Assembly (NCBI GenBank): GCA_934590355.1
Contig: CAKTOX010000003.1
Location: forward strand, 30,438 to 94,437
Origin: an uncultured Oscillospiraceae bacterium
Lineage (GTDB): Bacteria; Bacillota; Clostridia; Oscillospirales; Oscillospiraceae
Reading direction: 5' to 3'
DNA length: 64,000 bases
A program made the position numbers and the translations under genes. Below, piece by piece: positions 49,859-60,347 of this stretch. Below the pieces are notes generated by a model, which was not told where the DNA came from, did not search any database, and saw nothing but the letters and a program-made list of their open reading frames with translations. Position 1 is the stretch's first letter, and every line of letters starts with the position of its first letter.

Positions 49859-50852
49859 CGCAATGGGCGGCGACAACGCCCCCGAGGCCATAGTAAAGGG
49901 CTCCGTTTATGCCCGCGACAGGCTCGGTGCAGAGCTCGTGCTCGTCGGAAGGCAGGAAGAAATAGAAAAGTATCTCGGCGATGACAGACACGGCATCGAG
50001 GTAGTTGATGCGCGCGAGGTCGTCAGTATGGAGGACGATCCGAGCACTGCCACCCGCCGCAAGAAGGATTCGTCCATGACCGTCGCACTCAATCTTCTCA
50101 AAAACGGCGGCGGCGACGCAATGGTATCCGCAGGCTCCACCGGCGCTTTGCTCACTGGTGCAACGCTTATCGTCAAGCGCGTCAAGGGCGTTCGCCGTGC
50201 TGCGATGGCACCCGTGCTCCCGAGCAGCGAAAACGGCATCATGCTCATCGACTGCGGCGCAAATGCCGAGTGCACTCCCGAGTACCTGCTGCAATTTGCG
50301 TATATGGGAAGCTTCTATGCCCGCCGCATGATGGGACTTTCCGACCCCAGAGTCGGACTTTTAAACATAGGCGTCGAGCCCACCAAGGGCGGTGCGCTGC
50401 AGCACGAGACCTATAAGCTCCTCACCAAGGCTAAGGAAGACGGGCGTATAAACTTTGTCGGAAACGTCGAAGCGAGCACCATGCTTCTCGGCGGCGTTGA
50501 CGTCGTCGTGACCGACGGCTTTTCCGGCAACATCGCGCTCAAGACCGCGGAGGGCGTCGCAAAGTGGCTCTTCGGCGAGCTCAAGGGCGTTTTCATGTCC
50601 GGCACGAAGAATAAGCTCGCAGCAGCCGTTGTCAAAAAGGACGTCAAGGGCCTCGCAAAGCGCATAGACCCCAACGAGGTCGGAGGCACGGCATTCCTTG
50701 GTATATCCAAGCCTGTCATCAAGGCTCACGGCTCGTCCGGCGACGAGGCGTTTTTCGCCGCGATACGCCAGGCAATGGCGTTTGCCGAGGCGGACATAGT
50801 CGGCGATATTGAGAAGAATATAGACTATATGAAGATTTCGGAAGAAGTGTAA
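49842..50852 (+). CDS. plsX: Phosphate acyltransferase PlsX
   Basis: A 336-residue enzyme that makes acyl-phosphate from acyl-ACP for membrane lipid synthesis. It has MKIIVDAMGGDNAPEAIVKG, AMVSAGSTGALLTGAT (~85), GVRRAAMAP (~112), VGLLNIGVEPTKG (~168) and VTDGFSGNIALKTAEG (~220). Start is GTG after AAAAGGAG within trmFO. The usual acpP is not between plsX and rnc. Confidence 0.95.
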   Translation: MKIIVDAMGGDNAPEAIVKGSVYARDRLGAELVLVGRQEEIEKYLGDDRHGIEVVDAREVVSMEDDPSTATRRKKDSSMTVALNLLKNGGGDAMVSAGSTGALLTGATLIVKRVKGVRRAAMAPVLPSSENGIMLIDCGANAECTPEYLLQFAYMGSFYARRMMGLSDPRVGLLNIGVEPTKGGALQHETYKLLTKAKEDGRINFVGNVEASTMLLGGVDVVVTDGFSGNIALKTAEGVAKWLFGELKGVFMSGTKNKLAAAVVKKDVKGLAKRIDPNEVGGTAFLGISKPVIKAHGSSGDEAFFAAIRQAMAFAEADIVGDIEKNIDYMKISEEV

Positions 50853-50856
50853 GCAA

Positions 50857-51531
50857 GTGAAACAGCTTGAAGAAAAACTGGGCTATGAGTTCAAAAACAA
50901 GGAGCTTCTCAAAAACGCTCTGACTCACAGCTCGTATGCAAACGAAAACAGAGCCGAGGGCATACCCAGCAACGAGCGCCTTGAGTTTTTGGGTGACTCG
51001 GTGCTCGGCTTTGTAACGGCAAAGCACCTGTATGCTATGACCCCTGCGCTGCCCGAGGGCAAGATGACGAGGGTGCGCGCGGAGCTCGTGTGTGAGCACA
51101 GCCTTTATGAGGTCGCGCGTGAGCTCTGTCTCGGCGACTGCCTGCGCATGGGCAACGGTGAGGAAAAAAGCGGCGGCAGAGCCCGCGCATCCATTCTTGC
51201 CGACGCGGTGGAGGCCGTTATCGCCGCAATGTTTCTTGACGGCGGCATCGAGCCTGCCGCAAGCTTTATAAAGCGGATGGTTCTCAGCCCCGAGAGCATT
51301 AAGGCTCATCACGCAACGGACTACAAGACCGAGCTTCAGGAGCTTGTCCAGCAAAAGCCCGGTCATGTTCTTCAGTATAAGGCCGCCGGTGAATCCGGCC
51401 CCGACCACGACAAGGTGTTCATGGCGGAGGTATATCTCGACGAAAAGCTCGTCGGCTCCGGAAGCGGAAGAACGAAGAAAGAAGCCGAGCAGGCTGCCGC
51501 CTGCCGCGCACTTGAGAGACTGAGCAAATGA
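50857..51531 (+). CDS. rnc: Ribonuclease III
   Basis: A 224-residue double-strand RNA endonuclease. RNase III domain with NERLEFLGDSVLGFV (~40, catalytic acids) and ADAVEAVIAAMFLDGG (~112); dsRNA-binding domain at ~155-222 (DYKTELQELVQQ, GSGSGRTKKEAEQAAA). GTG start. Overlaps the next gene by four bases. Confidence 0.95.
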   Translation: MKQLEEKLGYEFKNKELLKNALTHSSYANENRAEGIPSNERLEFLGDSVLGFVTAKHLYAMTPALPEGKMTRVRAELVCEHSLYEVARELCLGDCLRMGNGEEKSGGRARASILADAVEAVIAAMFLDGGIEPAASFIKRMVLSPESIKAHHATDYKTELQELVQQKPGHVLQYKAAGESGPDHDKVFMAEVYLDEKLVGSGSGRTKKEAEQAAACRALERLSK

Positions 51532-52541
51532 CAGCAAGAAACAGTATTATCCCTGTGTTTGTGCCGCATTTGGGCTGCCCGAATGACTGCGTTTTCTGCA
51601 ATCAGCGCAGAATATCCGGTCATACCCGGCCCGCTACGGCGCAGACCGTCAAAAATGCGATAGAAGAAGCAGCCGCCTTGACCCCGCAGGGGACAAAGCG
51701 GCAATTGGCGTTTTATGGAGGCAGCTTCACGGCGATAGCCGAAGGCGCGCAGACGGAGCTTCTTGAGGCTGCGCAGCCCTATCTTGAGTGCGGAGTCATA
51801 AGCTCAATAAGGCTCTCCACCCGTCCGGACGCCATCGACGAGACCGTGCTGAAAAGACTAAAAAAATACGGTGTCGAGGTCATTGAACTCGGCGCGCAGT
51901 CCATGTGCGATAAGGTCCTGCTGCTGACAGGGCGCGGTCACGACAGCGCCGACGTTGAAAATGCGTCGCGGCTTATAAAGAGCCGCGGCTTCGGGCTTAT
52001 CCTGCAAATGATGACGGGCCTTCCGGGCGATACGGACGAAAGCTGCATCGAGACCGCGAAAAAAATAATAGCCCTTGCACCCGACGGCGTGCGCATATAT
52101 CCGACCGTCATCGTGCGCGACACGATGCTGTGCGATATGTGGCGCGCGGGGACGTATAAGGAGCACAACGTAGAGGACGCCGTGCGCGTGTGCGCCAAGA
52201 TAGTGCCGCTGTTTGACGAGGCGGGGATACCCATAATCCGCATGGGGCTCAATCCCACGGAGGATCTTTCCGGCGGCGACGCTCTCGGCGGGGCGTATCA
52301 TCCTGCCCTCGGTGAGCTCGTGCGCTCGCGCATGATGCTCGAAAAAGCGCGCGCAGGTCTTGCCGGCATCGCCCGCGGCAGCAGAGTTACCATCGGCGTA
52401 AACCGCTCCGACGTTTCCAAAATGACGGGGCAGCACCGATGCAATATTGCATCGCTGACCGAGGAATTCGGTCTGGCATCGCTGAAAATTCATGAAGCAA
52501 ATGTAAAAAGTGGTCAAATCATCGTCGGTACTATTGATTAA
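51528..52541 (+). CDS. Radical SAM protein, Elp3-like core
   Basis: A 337-residue radical SAM enzyme with HLGCPNDCVFCNQRRIS (~14-30), whose three Cys bind the 4Fe-4S cluster, FYGGSFTAI (~63), STRPDAID (~97), ELGAQSMCD (~122) and GLPGDTDES (~160). The sequence matches the Elp3-like core but lacks the acetyltransferase domain, as do many Firmicutes versions found between rnc and smc. Function unsettled; tRNA modification is a guess. Confidence 0.9.
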   Translation: MTARNSIIPVFVPHLGCPNDCVFCNQRRISGHTRPATAQTVKNAIEEAAALTPQGTKRQLAFYGGSFTAIAEGAQTELLEAAQPYLECGVISSIRLSTRPDAIDETVLKRLKKYGVEVIELGAQSMCDKVLLLTGRGHDSADVENASRLIKSRGFGLILQMMTGLPGDTDESCIETAKKIIALAPDGVRIYPTVIVRDTMLCDMWRAGTYKEHNVEDAVRVCAKIVPLFDEAGIPIIRMGLNPTEDLSGGDALGGAYHPALGELVRSRMMLEKARAGLAGIARGSRVTIGVNRSDVSKMTGQHRCNIASLTEEFGLASLKIHEANVKSGQIIVGTID

Positions 52542-52595
52542 GACCGCCGTTTATTATAAAATAATCTGAAACATTAATTTTTTGAGGTAGAGCAT

Positions 52596-55500
52596 TTGTA
52601 TCTTAAAGCTTTGGAACTTCAGGGGTTCAAGTCCTTTCCGGACAAGACCCGCATAACGTTTGAAAAAGATGTAACGGCAATAGTCGGGCCAAACGGCTCG
52701 GGAAAATCAAATATATCCGACGCGATACTTTGGGTCATGGGCGAGCAGCGCTCCAAGACCCTGCGCGGCGGCAAAATGGAAGACGTCATCTTCGGCGGCA
52801 CGGAAAAGCGCGGCGCGCTCGGCTTTGCGCAGGTCACGCTTATTATTGACAACACCGAGCACATTTTCGATTGCGACAACACCGAGCTCATGCTTACCCG
52901 CCGCTATTACCGCAGCGGCGACAGCGAGTATTACATAAACCGCGAGGCGGTGCGCCTTAAGGACATAAACAGCCTTCTTATGGACACGGGACTCGGCCGC
53001 GACGGCTACTCCATCATAGGTCAGGGCAAGATAGCGGAGATCGTGTCGAATAAGAGCACCGACCGCCGCGAGGTCTTTGAGGAGGCCGCCGGCATATCGC
53101 GCTACCGCAGCCGCAAGGAGGAATCCGAGCGCAAGCTTGCGAAAACCGAGGAAAACCTTCTGCGCATAAACGACAAGATAGACGAGCTTGAGCTTCAGGT
53201 CGAGCCGCTGCGAAAGCAGTCGGAGACGGCGAAGAAATTCCTCGTTCTGCGCGATGAGCTGCGTGTGCGCGAGATCTCCGTTTGGATGGCGACGCTCGAC
53301 AAGCTGCGCGCACAGGCTCAGGTGATAGGCGCGGACTACGAGAATGCAAAGGCGGAGCTTGACGAGGCTCACCGCAGCCTTGAAGCCCTCTATGCCTCAA
53401 CGGACAGTATTTCCGAGCGTATGCACGAAAAGGAGATAGAGGCGGACAAGGCCCGTGAGCGTCTTTCGCAGACGGAGGGCAGGGCCGCCGAATGTGACTC
53501 CCGCGCCGCCGTTCTGAGAGCGAATATAAAAAGCAGCGAGGAATCCGTCGAGCGCATGAAAAGCGACATCGCCGGAGCCCAAAGCCGTCTGCTTGAGATA
53601 GAAAAGCAGATAAATGAAAACGACGAGAAGGCAAAGAGCCTTTCCGATACGATAGCGGAGCTTGAGCGCAAGCAGAGTAGCAGCGATAACGTTATCGAGG
53701 GCTGCCGTATGAAGCTGCAAAGCCGCGAAAACGCAGCCGCCGCGCTCAGAGAAAAGGTCAACCGCCTGTCGGTAGACTGCCGCAGCATGGACGCGCGCAT
53801 ACATATGCTCGCGGAAATGGAAAAGGAGTACGAGGGCTTTTCCAAGGCGGTCAAGACCGTCATGCGCGAATCGGGCAGGGGAAACCTGCGCGGAGTGCAC
53901 GGCCCCGTCGCCAATCTTATAAAGACGGATAACGAATATGCGCTTGCCGTTGAAACGGCGCTTGGCGCGGCAATGCAGAATATAGTCATCGACACGCAAA
54001 ACGACGGCCGCAGCGCCATCGAGATGCTAAAGCGCTCCGACTCCGGACGCGCGACCTTCCTGCCGGTGGACACCGTGCGCGGAAGCGTGATGCGTGATGC
54101 TCCCGTCAACGACCCGGGCTTTGTCGGCGTTGCGTATGACCTTGTGAGCTTTGACAAAAAATATGACGGCATATTCGCAAATCTTCTCGGCAGAACGGTC
54201 GTGGCCGAAACTCTTGCCGATGCCGTGCGTATGTCCAAGGCAAACGGCAACCGTCTGCGCATAGTGAGCCTTGACGGTCAGCTTATAAATGCCGGCGGCT
54301 CGATGACAGGCGGCAGCGCCGCCCGCGGCACCGGCATACTGTCCAGAGCAAACGAACTGGAGAATCTCAAGAAGCGCAGAGTCGGTCTCGGCAGGGAATA
54401 CGATAACTCCGAGCGTGAGCTCGAAAGAGCCGTAAACGCGCTTTCGGGTCTGAGATACGAGCTTGACGCCGCAATTGAGGAGCGTGGGGAGATACTGCGC
54501 GATAAGGCGTCGGCAGATGCGGAGAGACGCGCGACTCTCGCCTCCGTTGAGCAGCTCAAGGTGCTTGCACAGAGCCTTTCCGGCGACAGTGAGCTTCGCG
54601 CGGCAGCGATCGAGCGGGCGCAGAGCGCCTGCGGCGATATCGCAAAGCAGCTTGATGCCGTTTTGAAGCAGCGCGATGATATTCTCGCCCAAGCGGAAAA
54701 GATCAAAGCCGAGATAGCCGAGATAAACGCAAAGCGGCTTGAGCTTGAGGGGCGCAGAACGAAGGCCGACAAGGACAGTCAGGAGTCAAACCGCCGCCTG
54801 CTTGAGCTTGAGCGAAGCTGCGCAAGGCTCGAGCAGAAGAAGCTTGCCGCCGATATGGAGGAAAAGCAGATACTCGATAAGCTCTGGGATAACTACGAGC
54901 TGAGCTTCACCGCTGCCGAGTCCGTGCGCCAGCCAATTGAAAATCTCCAGAAGGAGACCCGCGGCATTAACGACCTGCGCCGCCGGATATCTGCCCTTGG
55001 CACGCCGAATATCGGCGCTATCGATGAATTTGAGCGCGTTAACACCCGCTATGAATATCTCACCGGCCAGCGCAGCGATATAGAGAAGGCGAAAAATGAC
55101 CTGCTGGGCATAATAAACGACGTCACAAACGAGATGAAGGAAGTGTTCCTCGGCCAGTTTAAGTTAATTGACGAGAACTTCCGCGAGACCTTTCTTGAGC
55201 TTTTCGGCGGCGGTAAGGCGTCGGTCATGCTCGAGGACGAGTCCGACCCGCTTGAGTGCGGCATAGAGATAAAGGTCCAGCCGCCCGGAAAGGCAGTTTC
55301 GAATATAAGCCTGCTGTCCGGCGGTGAGAAGGCGTTCGTTGCGATCGCGCTGTATTTTGCGATACTCAAGGTGCGCCCGACCCCGTTCTGCGTCATGGAC
55401 GAGATAGAGGCGGCGCTGGACGAGGCAAACGTTATTCGCTACGCCGATTATATGCGCAAGATGTGCGACAAGACGCAGTTTATAGTCATAACCCACCGCC

Positions 55501-55616
55501 GCGGCACCATGGAGGAGGCAGACCACCTGTACGGCGTCACCATGCAGGAAAAGGGCGTTTCCAAGGTCATAGAGCTTGACCTTGACCAGGCACAGCGCAC
55601 CATCGAAAACGACTGA
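52596..55616 (+). CDS. smc: Chromosome segregation ATPase SMC (short form)
   Basis: A 1006-residue SMC: Walker A GPNGSGKSN (~32), N-terminal coil (~165-425), hinge (~431-571, GVHGPVANLI to GSMTGGSAARGTG), C-terminal coil (~575-790), then LLSGGEKAFVAIALYFAI signature (~905) and Walker B FCVMDEIEAALDEANV (~930). It is ~180 residues shorter than the usual ~1186; both arms are reduced by similar amounts and heads and hinge look intact, so this is a shortened coil, not a truncation. Start is TTG with GAGG upstream. Followed by ftsY as usual. Confidence 0.93.
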   Translation: MYLKALELQGFKSFPDKTRITFEKDVTAIVGPNGSGKSNISDAILWVMGEQRSKTLRGGKMEDVIFGGTEKRGALGFAQVTLIIDNTEHIFDCDNTELMLTRRYYRSGDSEYYINREAVRLKDINSLLMDTGLGRDGYSIIGQGKIAEIVSNKSTDRREVFEEAAGISRYRSRKEESERKLAKTEENLLRINDKIDELELQVEPLRKQSETAKKFLVLRDELRVREISVWMATLDKLRAQAQVIGADYENAKAELDEAHRSLEALYASTDSISERMHEKEIEADKARERLSQTEGRAAECDSRAAVLRANIKSSEESVERMKSDIAGAQSRLLEIEKQINENDEKAKSLSDTIAELERKQSSSDNVIEGCRMKLQSRENAAAALREKVNRLSVDCRSMDARIHMLAEMEKEYEGFSKAVKTVMRESGRGNLRGVHGPVANLIKTDNEYALAVETALGAAMQNIVIDTQNDGRSAIEMLKRSDSGRATFLPVDTVRGSVMRDAPVNDPGFVGVAYDLVSFDKKYDGIFANLLGRTVVAETLADAVRMSKANGNRLRIVSLDGQLINAGGSMTGGSAARGTGILSRANELENLKKRRVGLGREYDNSERELERAVNALSGLRYELDAAIEERGEILRDKASADAERRATLASVEQLKVLAQSLSGDSELRAAAIERAQSACGDIAKQLDAVLKQRDDILAQAEKIKAEIAEINAKRLELEGRRTKADKDSQESNRRLLELERSCARLEQKKLAADMEEKQILDKLWDNYELSFTAAESVRQPIENLQKETRGINDLRRRISALGTPNIGAIDEFERVNTRYEYLTGQRSDIEKAKNDLLGIINDVTNEMKEVFLGQFKLIDENFRETFLELFGGGKASVMLEDESDPLECGIEIKVQPPGKAVSNISLLSGGEKAFVAIALYFAILKVRPTPFCVMDEIEAALDEANVIRYADYMRKMCDKTQFIVITHRRGTMEEADHLYGVTMQEKGVSKVIELDLDQAQRTIEND

Positions 55617-55627
55617 GGAGTGTAACT

Positions 55628-56529
<902 letters not shown>

Positions 56530-56533
<4 letters not shown>

Positions 56534-57135
56534 TGAAGCTCATACTTGCAAGCAACAACGCCAAAAAGCTCAAGGAGCTCAAGGCGATACTCTCCGACAT
56601 GGACGTCGAGATCCTTTCCCAGCGCGAGGCAGGTTGTGATTTCGAGGTCGATGAGACCGGCACCACATTTGCTGAAAATGCCTATCTCAAGGCAAAGGCA
56701 GTTTTCGACGCGACCGGCGAGGCGACCGTTGCCGACGATTCGGGACTCATGGTCGAGGCGCTCGGAGGTGAGCCGGGCGTTTACTCGGCGCGTTACGCCC
56801 CCGGCGGTCACGATGCCACCGATAAGGAGCGTTATGAGTATCTGCTCAAAAAAATGGGCAATGCCGAAAACAGAAAGGCAAAATTCGTTTCGAGCATATG
56901 CTGTATGCTGCCCGACGGAGTCGTAATTCGCACAGAGGGCGAATGCGGCGGCAGCATTCTCCCCGAGCCGCGCGGCGAGGGCGGCTTCGGCTACGATCCC
57001 GTATTCATGCCCGACGGTTATGACAAGAGCATGGCACAGCTCGGCACCGATTTTAAAAACACCATATCTCACAGAGCAAGGGCGCTCGCAAAATTTAAGG
57101 AAGAACTGAGGATACACAATGGCACTGACAAGTAA
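56530..57135 (+). CDS. rdgB: XTP/dITP diphosphatase (RdgB/HAM1)
   Basis: A 201-residue house-cleaning pyrophosphatase that removes dITP, XTP and dHAPTP. It has LILASNNAKKLKELKAIL (~4), ENAYLKAKAVFDATG (~50), ADDSGLMVEALGGEPGVYSARYA (~71), GEGGFGYDPVF (~155) and SHRARALAKF (~183). Overlaps ftsY by four and yhbY by 17 bases. Confidence 0.95.
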
Positions 57136-57427
57136 GCAGCGGGCACAGCTTCGCGGCATAGCAATGAACGAGGATACGATAATCCAGATAGGCAAGGGCG
57201 GCATAACCGAAAACACCGTCGTGCAGGTGAAGGACGCTCTCAAGGCGCGCGAGCTCATAAAGGGCAGAGTGCTGGAGAACAGCCTGCTTTCCGCGCGTGA
57301 GGCCGCCGACGAGCTTGCGGAAAAATGCGCGGCTGAGACCGTGCAGACGATAGGAAGTAAGTTCGTTCTGTATAAGCGTAACGAAAAAGAGCCGAAAATA
57401 GCTCTTGTGAAAGAAAAGAAGAAATGA
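57119..57427 (+). CDS. yhbY: CRM-domain RNA-binding protein YhbY
   Basis: A 102-residue one-domain CRM protein: LTSKQRAQLRGIAM start, IGKGGITENTVVQVKDALKARELIKGRV and the GSKFVLYKR end. It binds the 50S precursor in ribosome assembly. Overlaps both neighbours, so coupled translation is likely. Confidence 0.93.
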   Translation: MALTSKQRAQLRGIAMNEDTIIQIGKGGITENTVVQVKDALKARELIKGRVLENSLLSAREAADELAEKCAAETVQTIGSKFVLYKRNEKEPKIALVKEKKK

Positions 57428-58599
57428 AAATTGCCATATACGGCGGCAGCTTCAACCCTCCGCACTGCGGTCATGTCGAGGCCGCGCGCACGGCGCAGGA
57501 GTTTTTGCAGCCGGATAAATTTCTGATAATACCCGCGAGCATACCTCCGCATAAGGAGCTTGCCGACGGAAGCCCCGACGCTCGGGAGCGCTTGGAGCTC
57601 GTTCGTCTTGCCTTTGCCGATATTCCCGGCGCGGAGGTCTCGGATATCGAGATAACGCGCGAGGGCAAGAGCTATTCTGCGGACACCCTCGAAAGACTCA
57701 TGGGGTTGTATCCCGGCGCGGAATTTACCTTCGTCATGGGCAGCGACATGCTTTTGAGCTTTGAGGAATGGTATAGATTTCGCTTCCTCTTGGAGAATAT
57801 GACGCTCGGCGTTTTCAGCCGCAACGAGGGCGAGGATGCGAGCATCATGCAGCACGCGGAGTACCTTGCCAAGACCTACGGCGCGCGGTGCGTGTTTATT
57901 AACCATGAGCCCAAGCCCATGTCCTCATCGGATATCCGTCAAATGCTGCCGGAGCGCCGCGGAGCCTCGTATATTCCGGAGGAGGTCTATGCACGGATAA
58001 TTAGAGACGGCGACTATGACGCAAGGCCGGAGCTGTATTGGCTGCGCGAAAAGGCGTATGCCATGCTCAAGCCCAATCGAGTCGCGCATGTTGTCGGCTG
58101 CGAAGCGGAGGCGGTGAGCCTTGCCATGAAATGGGGCGAGGACCCCGAAAATGCCGCGGAAGCCGGAATTCTGCATGATATTACAAAAAAACTTGTGTTA
58201 TCCGACCAATTGATATTGTGCAGAAAGTATGGTATCATAAACGATACTTCGGAAGAAGAAAATGTAAAACTCCTGCACGCAAAAACGGGCGCGGCCCTCG
58301 CGAGAGACTTATTTAATATAAGCGACGAGGTCTACGACGCCATACGGTGGCACACCACCGGCAAGCCCGACATGAATCTTTTGGAAAAAATAATCTACAT
58401 GGCTGATTACATCGAGCCGAACCGCGACTTTGACGGCGTTGACAAGCTCAGAAGGCTTGCCTATGAAGACCTTGACAAGGCGATGCTGCTCGGCCTTGAA
58501 ATGAGCCTTGAAGATATAAAAAGCTACGGTCAGGAACCATATTATGCGACAAAAGATGCGTATGAATGGTATTCGCGCTACGCATCGCAGCAGCAATAA
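57424..58599 (+). CDS. NadD-YqeK fusion: nicotinate-nucleotide adenylyltransferase with HD-domain Ap4A hydrolase
   Basis: One 391-residue frame joins two enzymes usually encoded by adjacent genes. Residues 1-~195 are NadD: YGGSFNPPHCGHVEA with HxGH at 14-17, GSDMLLSFEEWYRF (~108) and SSSDIR (~166), making NaAD from NaMN. Residues ~205-391 are YqeK: HVVGCEAEAVSLA (~220), LHDITKKL with HD near 250, HAKTGAALA (~280) and IRWHTTGKPDMN (~305), a symmetrical Ap4A hydrolase. No stop or frame change between them. Confidence 0.93.
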   Translation: MKIAIYGGSFNPPHCGHVEAARTAQEFLQPDKFLIIPASIPPHKELADGSPDARERLELVRLAFADIPGAEVSDIEITREGKSYSADTLERLMGLYPGAEFTFVMGSDMLLSFEEWYRFRFLLENMTLGVFSRNEGEDASIMQHAEYLAKTYGARCVFINHEPKPMSSSDIRQMLPERRGASYIPEEVYARIIRDGDYDARPELYWLREKAYAMLKPNRVAHVVGCEAEAVSLAMKWGEDPENAAEAGILHDITKKLVLSDQLILCRKYGIINDTSEEENVKLLHAKTGAALARDLFNISDEVYDAIRWHTTGKPDMNLLEKIIYMADYIEPNRDFDGVDKLRRLAYEDLDKAMLLGLEMSLEDIKSYGQEPYYATKDAYEWYSRYASQQQ

Positions 58600-58631
58600 C
58601 GGCAGGGTGCCGACAGAGAAGGGAAAATGAT

Positions 58632-59912
58632 ATGCAGCTATTCGGAGGTAAAAAGGGCGGGAAGCACAGCAGCTCGCACAAGGCAAAGAGCGACACTCGC
58701 AACGACGATTACGAGTATTCCAAAAAGAGCAGCGCACCCGCTAAAACGGCGAGCGCACCTGAGACTCAGAGCAAGAAGCCAAAAAAGAAGGGCAAGGCGG
58801 GAAAGGTAATTGTAATTATTCTTTTGTGCCTGGTGGTGCTGCTTGCAGCGGCGTATGTTTACGTTGAATTTTTCATGGCGCCGCCGTCTCAGAATAACGG
58901 CGGACTTGTAAATGGCGGCGATGATACACCCACGCCGACTGCGGCCGTAGAGGGCAGAAAGCCGGGAGTATATACGGTGCTCGTTGCGGGCGTTGACGTT
59001 GTCAGTAATAATACAGACACCATCATGATAGGTAAGCTCGACACCGTAAACCACACGCTTGACGTTGTCAGTATCCCCCGCGATACGCTTACGAACCTCA
59101 AGCACGAGGTCAAGAAGGCTAACTCCGCATATCACTATGCCGAGTATTATTCCAAAATTAAGAGCAGCTCGTATTACGAATGTGACCCGATCGCGAAAAT
59201 GCGCGAGGAGCTTATTCAGGCCTTCCTCGGCTTCGACGTTGACGGATATATCCTCGTCAATATGGAGGCGGCCGAGAAGGTCGTTGATACGATAGGCGGC
59301 GTGCAGTTTGACGTGCCCCCCGGAATGGACTACGACGATCCGACTCAGGATCTGCATATCCACATTGCGGAAGGTCAGCAGAAGCTCAACGGCGAGCAGT
59401 TTGTGCAGCTCATGCGCTTCAGAAGCGGCTATGCCGGCGGCGATATCCAGCGCATTGATATGCAGCACGAGCTTCTTATGGCGGTTGCGAGCCAGATGCT
59501 CAGCCTCAAGAACATTCCCAATCTTACCGAGGTCATCAGCATAGTCACCGGCAACATGAAAACGAACCTTTCCACCGAGGATATGCTCTTCTACGCAAAG
59601 GAGTTCATGAAGCTCAATAAGGACGGCATAAAGTTCATGACTATGCCCGGCAATACCAACGGAAGCATATTCGGCGCAAGCTATGTTTTCTGCGATATTG
59701 ATGCGTGGCTTGACATGGTAAACGAGCATCTTAATCCGTGGGAGACCGATGTCACAAGCAAGAACGTCGATATCGTCACCTACAAGGACGGCAGCTTCTA
59801 TTCGACAACGGGCGAACTGAGAGGCGGCGTGAGCTCCTTCCTTAATTACAGCACGTCCTCTGCGATGGCATCTGCCCCTGTTTATAGTTTTAAAAGCAGC
59901 AATTTAAGTTAA
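58632..59912 (+). CDS. LytR-CpsA-Psr (LCP) family cell-wall ligase
   Basis: A 426-residue protein: a basic, low-complexity cytoplasmic N-terminus (~1-57), one membrane helix (~58-80) and an extracytoplasmic LCP domain (~112-300) with VLVAGVD, DTIMIGKLDTVNHTLDVVSIPRDT (~130-150, catalytic Arg) and GYAGGDIQRIDMQHELL (~265). LCP enzymes attach teichoic acids or capsular polymers to peptidoglycan. ATG 58632 chosen for GAAGGG upstream; an earlier in-frame start at 58566 overlaps the nadD-yqeK stop region. Confidence 0.93.
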   Translation: MQLFGGKKGGKHSSSHKAKSDTRNDDYEYSKKSSAPAKTASAPETQSKKPKKKGKAGKVIVIILLCLVVLLAAAYVYVEFFMAPPSQNNGGLVNGGDDTPTPTAAVEGRKPGVYTVLVAGVDVVSNNTDTIMIGKLDTVNHTLDVVSIPRDTLTNLKHEVKKANSAYHYAEYYSKIKSSSYYECDPIAKMREELIQAFLGFDVDGYILVNMEAAEKVVDTIGGVQFDVPPGMDYDDPTQDLHIHIAEGQQKLNGEQFVQLMRFRSGYAGGDIQRIDMQHELLMAVASQMLSLKNIPNLTEVISIVTGNMKTNLSTEDMLFYAKEFMKLNKDGIKFMTMPGNTNGSIFGASYVFCDIDAWLDMVNEHLNPWETDVTSKNVDIVTYKDGSFYSTTGELRGGVSSFLNYSTSSAMASAPVYSFKSSNLS

Positions 59913-59933
59913 CGATAAGGATGATATAAATTC

Positions 59934-60296
59934 ATGATGACACCCGATGAAGTCGTAAAGATCGCCGCAAAGGCGCTCAGCGACAAAAAAGGCAAGGACA
60001 TCAAGGTCCTGAAAACCGAAAAACTCACCACTCTGTGCGATTATTTCGTTATCTGCACAGGCACGTCCTCCACGCATATAAAATCTCTTACGGACGCGAT
60101 CGACAAGGAAATGAGCGAGGCAGGCGAGCCTCCCATCCGCCGCGAGGGCTATCGCAGCGGTAGCTGGGTCCTTCTCGATTTCGGCTGTGTCGTTGCACAC
60201 GTGTTCACCGAGGAAGCCAGAGAATTCTATAACCTCGAGCACCTGTGGTCCGACGCTCAGGAGGTCGAGCTCTCATCCCTTATAGGCCCCTGCTAA
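59934..60296 (+). CDS. rsfS: Ribosome silencing factor RsfS
   Basis: A 120-residue protein binding uL14 to prevent 30S-50S joining in starvation. It has AAKALSDKKGKDIKVLKTEK, LCDYFVICTGTSSTHIKSL and GSWVLLDFGCVVAHVFTEEAREFYNLEHLW, the family hallmark. Start ATG 59934 or 59937 after AAGGATG. Sits between the LCP gene and leuS, the usual nadD-yqeK-LCP-rsfS-leuS order. Confidence 0.95.
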   Translation: MMTPDEVVKIAAKALSDKKGKDIKVLKTEKLTTLCDYFVICTGTSSTHIKSLTDAIDKEMSEAGEPPIRREGYRSGSWVLLDFGCVVAHVFTEEAREFYNLEHLWSDAQEVELSSLIGPC

Positions 60297-60347
60297 GGGG
60301 CATTCCGACAAAAAATATTATCTTAACTATAAGGGAGTTATATAAAA

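Noticed and set aside
52596..55616. Frameshifted or truncated smc
   Set aside because: The frame runs without break from the Walker A head through the hinge to the signature and Walker B motifs; both arms are shortened alike.
60297..60347. T-box or leucine attenuator upstream of leuS
   Set aside because: The gap is 51 bases and holds no T-box sequence, specifier stem or terminator.
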